Positions 1 through 5,757 of a DNA stretch of 5,758 nt are shown here, in pieces. Numbering within the stretch: position 1 is the first letter of the stretch; the number at the start of each line of letters is the position of its first letter. The notes below the pieces were generated by a model, which saw nothing but the letters and a program-made list of their open reading frames with translations, was not told where the DNA came from and made no database searches. The position numbers and the translations under genes were made by a program. Source of the stretch: Halomonas sp. (GTDB taxonomy: Bacteria > Pseudomonadota > Gammaproteobacteria > Pseudomonadales > Halomonadaceae); the NCBI GenBank assembly GCA_007116835.1, contig SKHS01000263.1, forward strand, positions 1 to 5,758, written 5' to 3'.

Positions 1-2
1 AG

Positions 3-623
3 GAAGTGATGCGTGGAGCATCGCTTGACTCACCCTCTCGCGCTTATGCTTTGTGCCGGCCACCGGGACATCATGCAGGGCCGGACAACGCGGGCGGTTT
101 CTGCTTGCTGAATAACGCTGCCTTAGCTGCCAGCGTGCTGCGTGAAAAGTTCGCTAAAGTAGCGATCATTGATGTGGACTTACACCACGGCAATGGCACT
201 CAGGATATTTTCTATTCGCGCGGGGATGTCTGGACCGGCTCTGTACACGTTGACCCCAGTGACTTTTACCCTTTCTTCTGGGGAGGCGTGGATGAAGCGG
301 GTAGCGAAGAGGGCAAAGGTACCAACGTTAATCTACCTTTGCCATTGGGCAGTGATGGCGAGACCTATCTGGACGCCGTGGCCACGCTGATTGAGCAGCT
401 CAACCGTTACCAGCCTGACGCGGTGGTGGTGTCCTTGGGGTTGGATGCCCATAAGGATGATCCACTGGCGGGGTTTAACGTCGAAACGGAAGCCTTTGTG
501 GCTCTGGGTGAGCTGTTGAGCGGTTTATCACAGCCCACCGTGGTCATTCAGGAGGGCGGCTATCCGACCGAACATCTCAGCGCTAATCTAACCGCTTTTA
601 TGCGCGGTTATCAGAGAAGTTGA
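3..623 (+). CDS. Acetylpolyamine amidohydrolase-like zinc deacetylase (5' truncated by window edge)
   Basis: This is the C-terminal part of an arginase/deacetylase-fold zinc amidohydrolase, which hydrolyses acetyl-amide bonds of small amines; a cytoplasmic enzyme. The frame is open to the left edge, so the start is outside the window and the GTG at 6 or ATG at 9 is not the true start. Numbering from the GTG at 6, the visible motifs are RPPGHHAG (catalytic His pair H22/H23), GFCLLNN (about 31-37), DVDLHHGNGTQ with zinc ligands D58 and H60, the SVHVDPSDFYPFFWGG loop, LGLDAHKDDPL with zinc ligand D147, and QEGGY with catalytic Y186. The spacings D58-D147 (89) and D147-Y186 (39) equal those I recall for Mycoplana ramosa acetylpolyamine amidohydrolase (D195, D284, Y323). 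By that comparison about 135 N-terminal residues are missing, including the loop that sets polyamine specificity. The stop is 10 nt before the next deacetylase gene, so the two are probably co-transcribed. A general HDAC-family amidohydrolase with another amide substrate cannot be excluded. Confidence 0.88.
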   Translation, partial: EVMRGASLDSPSRAYALCRPPGHHAGPDNAGGFCLLNNAALAASVLREKFAKVAIIDVDLHHGNGTQDIFYSRGDVWTGSVHVDPSDFYPFFWGGVDEAGSEEGKGTNVNLPLPLGSDGETYLDAVATLIEQLNRYQPDAVVVSLGLDAHKDDPLAGFNVETEAFVALGELLSGLSQPTVVIQEGGYPTEHLSANLTAFMRGYQRS

Positions 624-633
624 GAGAAGCTAA

Positions 634-1740
634 ATGAGTCACACAGGGTTTTACTGGCACGAACGTTGTTTTTGGCACGACCAGGGTGCGATTGGCGTTT
701 TTTCCGCACCCGGTGAGTTTTTGCAGCCGCAGCCTGCGTCGGAAAGTCCCGAAAGCAAGCGTCGGCTGAAGAACTTGCTGGAAGTCAGCGGCCTGATAGA
801 TGAACTGAAGGTGGTTAAGCCAACCGCTGTTGCACAGGAAGACCTGCTGCGCTTTCACACCCCGCGTTACCTGAAAATGCTGGCGGAAGCCGATGCGAAT
901 GGCGGTGGCAACGGCGGTGACTGCGCACCCTTTACGCCTGGCAGCTGGGCCGCTGCACGGCACTCAGCGGGGCTTGCTGTGGCAGCGGTAGAGGACGTGG
1001 CGCTTGGGCATGTCAATAACGCTTATGCGCTTTGCCGCCCGCCGGGACATCACGCCGAGGCGGGTCAGGGGCGTGGTTTCTGTTTGCTGGGCAATGTGCC
1101 TGTTGCTGTGATGCGCGCCCGGGCCTTGGGGCAGGTAAAGCGGGTAGCGATTCTTGATTGGGACGTGCACCACGGTAACAGCCAGCAGTCGGCGTTTTAC
1201 GCTGAGCCTGAGGTGTTGACCGTTTCCGTTCACCAAGCCGCGAACTATCCGCTTGATACCGGCAGTTTTGAAGAGCAGGGAGACGGCGAGGGTCGTGGGG
1301 CAAATCTCAACCTTCCGCTGCCGCCGGGCTGTGGTTTGGGCGCTTATCGCTATGCGATGGAGTCGCTGGTGTTACCAGCCCTGGAAGCGTTTAACCCAGA
1401 CTTAATCGTGGTGGCCTGTGGCTATGATGCTTGTGCCAAAGACCCGCTAGGCAAGATGCTGCTCAACAGTGCGGCGTTTGCCGAAATGACCGCACAACTA
1501 AAAGCGCTTGCCGCCCGTTGCTGTCAGGGGAAGCTAGTCTTCGTCCATGAAGGCGGCTACTCAGAAGGCTATGTACCGCTATGTGGGCATGGCGTTATTC
1601 AAACCTTGGCTGGTAGCAGTATTCGTGTCCCCGACCCGCAAAACGATGAAATTGCTGCCTGGGGGTATCAGGCCTTACAACCGCACCAGCAGGCGCTTAT
1701 CGACGGCTGGCGCCAACAGTGGGAGCAATGCACGCAATGA
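634..1740 (+). CDS. Class II histone deacetylase-like amidohydrolase (HDAH type)
   Basis: A complete 368-residue zinc-dependent deacetylase, close in length and layout to the Bordetella/Alcaligenes FB188 HDAH (369 aa, from memory). An in-frame TAA lies directly before the ATG at 634, so this is the first possible ATG; a purine-rich GAGAGAAG (622-629) serves as a weak Shine-Dalgarno. Motifs in order: HERCFWHD (9-16), the N-terminal substrate-rim region; RPPGHH with catalytic H139/H140; DWDVHHGN with zinc ligands D177 and H179; GYDACAKDPLG with zinc ligand D265; EGGY with catalytic Y309. Each lies exactly three residues before its FB188 counterpart (H142/H143, D180, H182, D268, Y312). Tunnel residue F152 is kept as F149, while F208 is replaced by Y205. 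Departures from the usual family text are GFCLLGN instead of FCIFNN, and HHGNSQQ instead of HHGNGTQ. The natural substrate of bacterial HDAHs is largely unknown; a small acylated amine or acyl-lysine is plausible. The gene overlaps the following aminotransferase by ATGA. Confidence 0.92.
   Translation: MSHTGFYWHERCFWHDQGAIGVFSAPGEFLQPQPASESPESKRRLKNLLEVSGLIDELKVVKPTAVAQEDLLRFHTPRYLKMLAEADANGGGNGGDCAPFTPGSWAAARHSAGLAVAAVEDVALGHVNNAYALCRPPGHHAEAGQGRGFCLLGNVPVAVMRARALGQVKRVAILDWDVHHGNSQQSAFYAEPEVLTVSVHQAANYPLDTGSFEEQGDGEGRGANLNLPLPPGCGLGAYRYAMESLVLPALEAFNPDLIVVACGYDACAKDPLGKMLLNSAAFAEMTAQLKALAARCCQGKLVFVHEGGYSEGYVPLCGHGVIQTLAGSSIRVPDPQNDEIAAWGYQALQPHQQALIDGWRQQWEQCTQ
1721..1725 (+). promoter_or_regulatory. 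Ribosome binding site deciding the aminotransferase start
   Basis: GGGAG lies inside the end of the deacetylase gene, 11 nt before the ATG at 1737. It is only 2 nt before the in-frame ATG at 1728 and overlaps the in-frame GTG at 1719, so both of those are poor starts. Together with the ATGA overlap at 1737-1740, this supports the start at 1737 and translational coupling. The spacing is slightly long. Confidence 0.5.
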
Positions 1741-2693
1741 CACCGCTTTATGATCGCGATGGTTGGATTTGGCAGGATGGTGAATGGCTGGCTTGGCGAG
1801 AGGCTAAGGTTCATGTGTTTACCCATACGCTGCACTACGGAATGGGCTGCTTTGAGGGTGTGCGCGCTTATGAAGGGGAGCAGGGAACGGCACTGTTTCG
1901 GGTAGCTGAGCATACCCGCCGCTTAGCAGAGAGCGCCCACTCCTTAGATATTCCGCTCGCTTTTAGCGAAGAGGCGCTTATCGAGGCTCAGCAGGAGTGC
2001 CTGCGTAAAAACCAGCTGACTAACGCTTATCTTAAGCCAACGGTGTTTCTTGGGGCGGAAGGCCTTGGCCTGCGGGCTAAAGGGTTAAGTACCCATGTGA
2101 TGATTGCTGCCTGGGATCTTGGGCCGTATCTGTCGCCGCAGGCAACCCGCTGCGGGTTACGTGCGCTGACCTCTTCTTGGGCGCGTCACCACGTCAATAT
2201 CAGCCTGTGTCGTGCCAAGACCAGCGGTCATTATGTGAATTCGATGCTGGCGCTGAATACCGCTGTGAAAGCAGGGTTTGATGAAACCATCATGCTCGAT
2301 CCGGAAGGCTATGTGGCCGAAGCATCCGCCGCGAATGTGTTCTTATTGCGCGATGGCGTGCTGCACACGCCTGAAGTGACGTCCTGCTTGCAGGGCATCA
2401 CCCGCGACAGCGTGATTCAGTTAGCCAGAGAGGCGCTGGGTATCGAAGTGCGCGAGCGACGCATCACCCGCGATGAGCTGTATACCGCCGATGAGGCATT
2501 TTTAACCGGTACCGCTGCGGAAATTCTTCCTCTGCGTGAACTGGATGGCCGCCGCATCGGGGTAAGGGCGGGTGCGCCGGCAGTCGACGCACCGATACCG
2601 GACGACAGTGTGACCGCGCGCTTGCAGCGCCTGTATCGCCAAGCAGTACGCGGCGAGCTGGCCGCATTCAAGCACTGGTTAACGCCCGCTTAG
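1737..2693 (+). CDS. Branched-chain amino acid aminotransferase-like (PLP fold-type IV)
   Basis: A 318-residue class IV aminotransferase, close to E. coli IlvE (309 aa), which exchanges the amino group of Leu/Ile/Val with 2-oxoglutarate in the cytoplasm. Visible features are the N-terminal DGWIWQDGEW strand (8-17), KVHVFTHTLHYGMGCFEGVRAY (24-45) around the substrate pocket, the PLP-phosphate Arg in EHTRRL (R62), HHVNISLCRAK with Schiff-base K161, GYVAEASAANVF with E195 expected to contact the pyridine nitrogen, GITRDSVIQLA, and FLTGTAAEILPLRELDG near the end. The start at 1737 gives an N-terminus like IlvE; GTG 1719 or ATG 1728 would add six or three residues. It overlaps the deacetylase stop (ATGA). 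An oddity is the AYLKP stretch: K100 sits where E. coli IlvE has Arg97, a residue thought to bind substrate carboxylate. The EASAANVF loop is closer to EATGANIF-type homologues than to EGSGENLF. It is probably a paralogue rather than the housekeeping ilvE, and could also act on other amino donors released by the deacetylases. Confidence 0.85.
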   Translation: MTPLYDRDGWIWQDGEWLAWREAKVHVFTHTLHYGMGCFEGVRAYEGEQGTALFRVAEHTRRLAESAHSLDIPLAFSEEALIEAQQECLRKNQLTNAYLKPTVFLGAEGLGLRAKGLSTHVMIAAWDLGPYLSPQATRCGLRALTSSWARHHVNISLCRAKTSGHYVNSMLALNTAVKAGFDETIMLDPEGYVAEASAANVFLLRDGVLHTPEVTSCLQGITRDSVIQLAREALGIEVRERRITRDELYTADEAFLTGTAAEILPLRELDGRRIGVRAGAPAVDAPIPDDSVTARLQRLYRQAVRGELAAFKHWLTPA

Positions 2694-2733
2694 GCTCATT
2701 GCCCGCTATTAGCGAGCGTTTTGCATTTAATTA

Positions 2734-2828
2734 GCGGGGGCAGTTTGCCACAAGGGCGCTGTAAACCCATCCATGGGCGCTACTTTCGCCATCCATGGCG
2801 AAAGACCCTCGTTTCAATCTGCCCCCGC
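2734..2828. repeat. Composite palindromic intergenic element with two CCATCCATGG hairpins
   Basis: A 95-bp structured stretch between the two convergent operons. The outer arms GCGGGGGCAG (2734-2743) and CTGCCCCCGC (2819-2828) are a perfect 10-bp inverted repeat, with interrupted pairing continuing inward to about 2756/2806. Inside lie two adjacent hairpins: CCCAT-CC-ATGGG (2766-2777), and a perfect 10-bp stem CTTTCGCCAT-CC-ATGGCGAAAG (2783-2804). Both contain CCATCCATGG, 22 nt apart (2767 and 2789), and each is preceded by GGGCGCT (2754 and 2775), so the inside looks like a diverged tandem duplication. This architecture resembles REP/REPIN-type dispersed palindromes. I believe similar CCATCCATGG palindromes are common in Halomonas-like genomes, but copy number cannot be seen from this window. 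It may also help end transcription from both sides, although no clear T-tract follows either inner hairpin. Confidence 0.65.
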
Positions 2829-2853
2829 ACACCAACACCACTGGCAGATTTTC
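2816..2853 (+). terminator. Possible rho-independent terminator of the deacetylase/aminotransferase operon
   Basis: AATCTGCC (2816-2823) and GGCAGATT (2843-2850) form a perfect 8-bp inverted repeat with a 19-nt loop. Reading rightward, the last stem Ts run into TTTTC (2849-2853). It lies downstream of the aminotransferase stop at 2693 and just before the end of the convergent gene at 2862. The loop is long and the T-tract short, so this is a tentative call. The left arm also belongs to the outer arm of the palindromic element, so the two structures are mutually exclusive. Confidence 0.38.
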
Positions 2854-2861
2854 TAACTGAG

Positions 2862-3971
2862 TCAGGCATTCTCTTTTATGGCCTGCTCAAGAATCGCTAG
2901 CTGCCCTGGTTCCAGAGCATCCGCGACGGCGGTAATGCGTAAGACATGACCAAGTGCTGGGTGAGCAGGGCGGGCGATTAAACGGCCTGCTTCCAGTAGC
3001 TCGCGGTTTACCTGCTCGGCCAGTTCGGCAGTGGGTAAGCGAATGCCGATAAAGTTGGTAGCGCTAGGCAGTACGTCGGCACCCAGTGCTTGGAAATGAG
3101 CCGCTAACTGTTCCCGCCGTGCTTTTACTTCCGCAATATGTTGGTGTATTTCAGCTGGGTGATCGAGCACGACTTCTGCGGCTGCCTGGGTAAAGGTGGA
3201 TACCGCGTAGTGAATACGCACCTTCATCATCAGTGCGAGCACATCAGGGTCAGCAATCGCATAGCCAATGCGTAAGCCTGCTAAACCGTGGGCTTTTGAT
3301 AGGGTACGCAGGCGAATGACCCCCGGAAGTGTCTTGGCAGCGAAGTCATTGTTGGCGTCATCACGAAAATCGCCATACGCCTCATCCAGCAACAGCCAGC
3401 AGGTGTCCGGCAGTGCGTCGCGCAGCTTGAGAATGGCACTGTCGCTATGCAGGTGGCCGCTAGGGTTATCCGGGTTGGCCAAATAGACCAGCTGGGCACT
3501 TTCCTGGTGTGCGGCCGCCGCTAATGCCTCTAAGTCAGGTGCAAGTAGGCCTGGGGCTTCAATGTAGCCAGGCTCTACTAAGCGGCAGCCCTGGCCTTGC
3601 GCAAAGTAGCCAAAGGTTGGGTAAGTGCCCGCCGTGCTAACCACGGTGTCGCCCGGTGTGCAGGTGGTGCGTAGCGCTAGTGCAATCAGGCTATCGGCAC
3701 CGGCATCCACCAGCAAGTGATCAAGCGGTATACCCTGCTGGGCGCTTAGTCGCTGACGCACGCCGAGAGCTTCCGCATCGCCATAGCAATAAACATGCTC
3801 GGCGACAGCATCGCCAAAATGTTCACGTAGCGCACGATGGGGCATGTCCAGCCCTTCGTTAGAGCCCAGTCGGTGGGGGATCTCGCGGCCAATGCGGCGC
3901 TCCAAAACTTTAATCCCAGGAAACGGATTAAGGGGACCGTCACCAGTAAGATGATGGGGGTAGGAGGGCAT
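2862..3971 (-). CDS. HisC-like PLP-dependent aminotransferase (class I/II, fold-type I)
   Basis: A complete 369-residue fold-type I aminotransferase of the histidinol-phosphate aminotransferase-like group; it would transfer the amino group of an amino acid or amine to a keto acid in the cytoplasm. Motifs are LGSNEG (35-40), the N-terminal substrate region; YCYGDAEAL (61-69); NPDNPSG (166-172) with the PLP-binding Asn at about 169; DEAYGDF with D196 for the pyridine nitrogen and Y199; RTLSKAHGLAGLRIGY with Schiff-base K226 and phosphate-binding R234; and a C-terminal VLRIT with R345, the expected carboxylate-binding Arg. The start at 3971 has AGGA (3979-3982) 7 nt upstream. It follows the FAD dehydrogenase gene by 34 nt on the same strand. 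The usual HisC NENP and RYPDP-like motifs are replaced by SNEG and VYCYGD, and no other his genes are present, so a dedicated catabolic role is more likely than histidine biosynthesis. The amino donor cannot be named. Confidence 0.85.
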   Translation of the reverse strand: MPSYPHHLTGDGPLNPFPGIKVLERRIGREIPHRLGSNEGLDMPHRALREHFGDAVAEHVYCYGDAEALGVRQRLSAQQGIPLDHLLVDAGADSLIALALRTTCTPGDTVVSTAGTYPTFGYFAQGQGCRLVEPGYIEAPGLLAPDLEALAAAAHQESAQLVYLANPDNPSGHLHSDSAILKLRDALPDTCWLLLDEAYGDFRDDANNDFAAKTLPGVIRLRTLSKAHGLAGLRIGYAIADPDVLALMMKVRIHYAVSTFTQAAAEVVLDHPAEIHQHIAEVKARREQLAAHFQALGADVLPSATNFIGIRLPTAELAEQVNRELLEAGRLIARPAHPALGHVLRITAVADALEPGQLAILEQAIKENA

Positions 3972-4005
3972 ATCGGTATCCTAAATAAAAGAATAGTGAA
4001 TATTG

Positions 4006-5388
4006 TTAGCTCAAAATTTTACTGCGATTAAGCAGCTGGTGCGGGTCAAACGCCTGCTTGAGTGTGTGCATTAATTCGATTTCCGCCTGAGAGCGGCAGG
4101 TGCTTAGCCAGGGGCGCTTTTCCAAGCCAATACCATGCTCTGCTGAAACGGAGCCCCCCAGCGCTTTAAGAGGCTCATAAACCAGCGCTTCTACTGCATG
4201 GCGCTCTTCAGGCGCGTGGCTGCCGACGCTAACCGAAATATGCAGGTTGCCGTCGCCAAGGTGGCCAAATACCACCAAGCGGCCATCTGGCCAGCGTTGC
4301 ACTAGCTGCAGTTCCAATGCATCGGTATAGCGCTGCATATCGGCAATGGGGAGGCTGACATCAAAGGTGAACATGGGAGCCAGTCCCTTGATGAGCCCTT
4401 CAATATCTTCTCGTATCGCCCATAGGCTATCGCGCTGAGTACTTGATTGGGCAATCACTGCATCGATGATCAGTTCTTGTTCAAATGCCTGTTCAAGCGC
4501 TTCGCTGAACTGCTCCCCGTGATGGGTTTCATCATTGCCTAGAGACTCAATAATCACGTAAAAAGGGTGCTCTGGCGGAATGGGGGGAGGGTGCCTATCC
4601 AGCGTTTCGGTAAGCAGGCGATAGTGGTTCTGCCACATCACTTCAAACGCACCCAGGCCGCCCCCAAGCGCTTTACCCATGTGGCTTAATAGCCCGGTTA
4701 GCGCGTCAAACGAGTGGCAGGCCACCAGCGCTGTTTGCTCGCTTAAGGTAGGCGGCTGTAGCCGTAGCACGGCACGGGTAACAATGCCCAGGGTGCCTTC
4801 ACTGCCAATAAATAGCTGTTTTAAGTCAAACCCTGCATTGTTTTTCAGCATGCGATTCATGGAGCTAATAACACGCCCGTCTGCCATCACTGCTTCAAGC
4901 CCTAGCACCTGCTGGCGCATCATGCCGTAGCGAATCACCCGGACACCGCCAGCATTGGTGGCGATGTTGCCACCAATCGTACAACTTCCGCGTGCGCCTA
5001 AATCCAGGGGGAATTGAAGACCAACCTCGTTCGCGGCTTCCTGTACCCGCTGAAGTGGCGCTCCGGCTTGCACGGTAATGGTGCCGCCGACTTGGTCAAT
5101 CTCTTCAATAGCGGTCATGCGCTCTAGGGAAATAACCAACTCCTCTGGGCTAGCCTTCGCGCCATGCACTAAACCGGTTAAGCCGCCGTGGGTTACCACT
5201 GGCTGTTTAAGCGCGTGGCATGCCTGCATAACAGCCGCTAACTGTTCGGTGTCTGCTGGGCGAACAATGGCACCCGCCTGGCAGGGCGCGCCGGTCATCC
5301 AGTCTACGCGGCGGCTAGTGACATCATCGCCCGTGAGTACATGGGCTGGGCCAACAAGTTTACGCAGCGCCTCCAGGGTTATCTGCAT
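4006..5388 (-). CDS. FAD-linked D-2-hydroxyacid dehydrogenase, GlcD / D-2-hydroxyglutarate dehydrogenase type
   Basis: A complete 460-residue flavoprotein of the vanillyl-alcohol oxidase fold, which oxidises D-2-hydroxy acids to 2-oxo acids and passes electrons to an acceptor such as ETF or quinone. FAD-binding N-half: THGGLTGLVHGA (66-77), DLGARGSCTIGGNIATNAGG (129-148) and GSEGTLGIVT (195-204). Substrate/metal C-half: WAIRED (323-328), FDVSLP (342-347), GHLGDGNLH with H376 and H383, SAEHGIG with E417 and H418, and the family ending DPHQLLN. The spacing H376-H383-E417 (7, then 34) equals that of human D-2-hydroxyglutarate dehydrogenase zinc ligands H434, H441 and E475 as I recall them, so a metal-dependent D2HGDH-like enzyme is favoured. 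D-lactate, glycolate or another hydroxy acid remains possible. No signal peptide or membrane segment is seen. The start at 5388 has AAGGA 6 nt upstream (5395-5399). It sits 36 nt after the transporter ATPase gene and 34 nt before the aminotransferase, so an operon is likely. Confidence 0.88.
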   Translation of the reverse strand: MQITLEALRKLVGPAHVLTGDDVTSRRVDWMTGAPCQAGAIVRPADTEQLAAVMQACHALKQPVVTHGGLTGLVHGAKASPEELVISLERMTAIEEIDQVGGTITVQAGAPLQRVQEAANEVGLQFPLDLGARGSCTIGGNIATNAGGVRVIRYGMMRQQVLGLEAVMADGRVISSMNRMLKNNAGFDLKQLFIGSEGTLGIVTRAVLRLQPPTLSEQTALVACHSFDALTGLLSHMGKALGGGLGAFEVMWQNHYRLLTETLDRHPPPIPPEHPFYVIIESLGNDETHHGEQFSEALEQAFEQELIIDAVIAQSSTQRDSLWAIREDIEGLIKGLAPMFTFDVSLPIADMQRYTDALELQLVQRWPDGRLVVFGHLGDGNLHISVSVGSHAPEERHAVEALVYEPLKALGGSVSAEHGIGLEKRPWLSTCRSQAEIELMHTLKQAFDPHQLLNRSKILS

Positions 5389-5424
5389 GGGTGTTCCTTG
5401 GTAAATAGGTTAACGATTCAGTGA

Positions 5425-5757
5425 TTAGGCAGTAGCTGCCACCGGCGCTTGACGACCAGGAATCGCATCAAGCAGCGACTGGGTGTAGGCTTCTTTCGGC
5501 TTAAGGAATATTTGTTCAGCGCTACCTTGCTCAACAATACGGCCATGCTGCATCACCACGATACGGTCGCAAATTTGTGCGGCTACCCGTAAATCGTGGG
5601 TAATAAACAGCAGTGAAAGAGACAGCCGTTGCTTTAACTCTTCAAGCAGTTCAAGCACCTGGGCTTGAATAGATACATCCAGTGCTGAGACCGCTTCGTC
5701 TGCCACAATCAGTTCAGGATTTAGCGCTAACGCGCGGGCAATACCGATCCGCTGGCG
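5425..5757 (-). CDS. Oligopeptide/dipeptide-type ABC transporter ATP-binding protein, C-terminal end (truncated by window edge)
   Basis: The last 110 residues of an ABC ATPase whose start lies beyond the right edge; the frame stays open to the edge, so the GTG at 5706 is not a start. Visible are the end of the signature motif (QRIGIARAL), Walker B LIVADE with catalytic Glu (codon at 5695-5697), the D-loop SALD, the Opp/Dpp-typical DVSIQAQVLELLEELK, the H-loop ITHD, and the C-terminal QHGRIVEQGSAEQIF and AYTQSLLDAIPG block shared by peptide-transporter ATPases. DEAVSALDVSIQAQV is typical of the OppF/DppF-like ATPase or of the second domain of fused GsiA/YejF-like proteins; which one applies cannot be told here. 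It would energise uptake of a peptide or similar small solute at the inner membrane. The stop is 36 nt upstream of the FAD dehydrogenase start, so the transporter and the catabolic genes probably form one operon. Confidence 0.9.
   Translation of the reverse strand, partial: RQRIGIARALALNPELIVADEAVSALDVSIQAQVLELLEELKQRLSLSLLFITHDLRVAAQICDRIVVMQHGRIVEQGSAEQIFLKPKEAYTQSLLDAIPGRQAPVAATA

Noticed and set aside
598..963. An open frame of 121 codons on the minus strand, opposite the start of the HDAH-type gene.
   Set aside because: It lies antisense to a gene with full catalytic motifs, shows no recognisable domain, and looks like a shadow of GC-biased codon use.
3..1740. The two deacetylases as halves of one frameshifted, HDAC6-like double-domain protein.
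   Set aside because: The first ends with a normal family C-terminus, the second starts at an ATG right after an in-frame stop with its own N-terminal HDAH region, and the two belong to different subclasses.
2704..2722. A small stem CGCT (2704-2707) with AGCG (2711-2714 or 2715-2718) followed by TTTT, as a terminator for the plus-strand operon.
   Set aside because: The stem is only 4 bp, too weak for a rho-independent terminator. The CCCGCTA arm (2702-2708) can instead pair with TAGCGGG (2732-2738), so no single structure stands out.
2734..2828. The repeated CCATCCATGG hairpins as a short CRISPR array.
   Set aside because: Only two diverged units at a 22-nt period, each itself palindromic, with no spacer-sized unique sequence and no cas genes.
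2862..3971. The HisC-like gene as genuine hisC of histidine biosynthesis.
   Set aside because: No his genes are nearby, and the usual NENP and RYPDP-like motifs are altered (SNEG, VYCYGD). A related but different amino-group donor is more likely.
3985..4014. A sigma70-like promoter on the minus strand, TTGAGC (4009-4014) and TTTTAT (3985-3990) with an 18-nt spacer, before the HisC-like gene.
   Set aside because: Both boxes match only four of six bases, the region is simply AT-rich, and the predicted start would fall within the AGGA Shine-Dalgarno at 3979-3982, leaving no usable leader.
4679..4930. Open frames on the plus strand opposite the FAD dehydrogenase, also at 5078-5404.
   Set aside because: Both are antisense shadows within a well-supported flavoprotein gene, with low-complexity composition and no motif.
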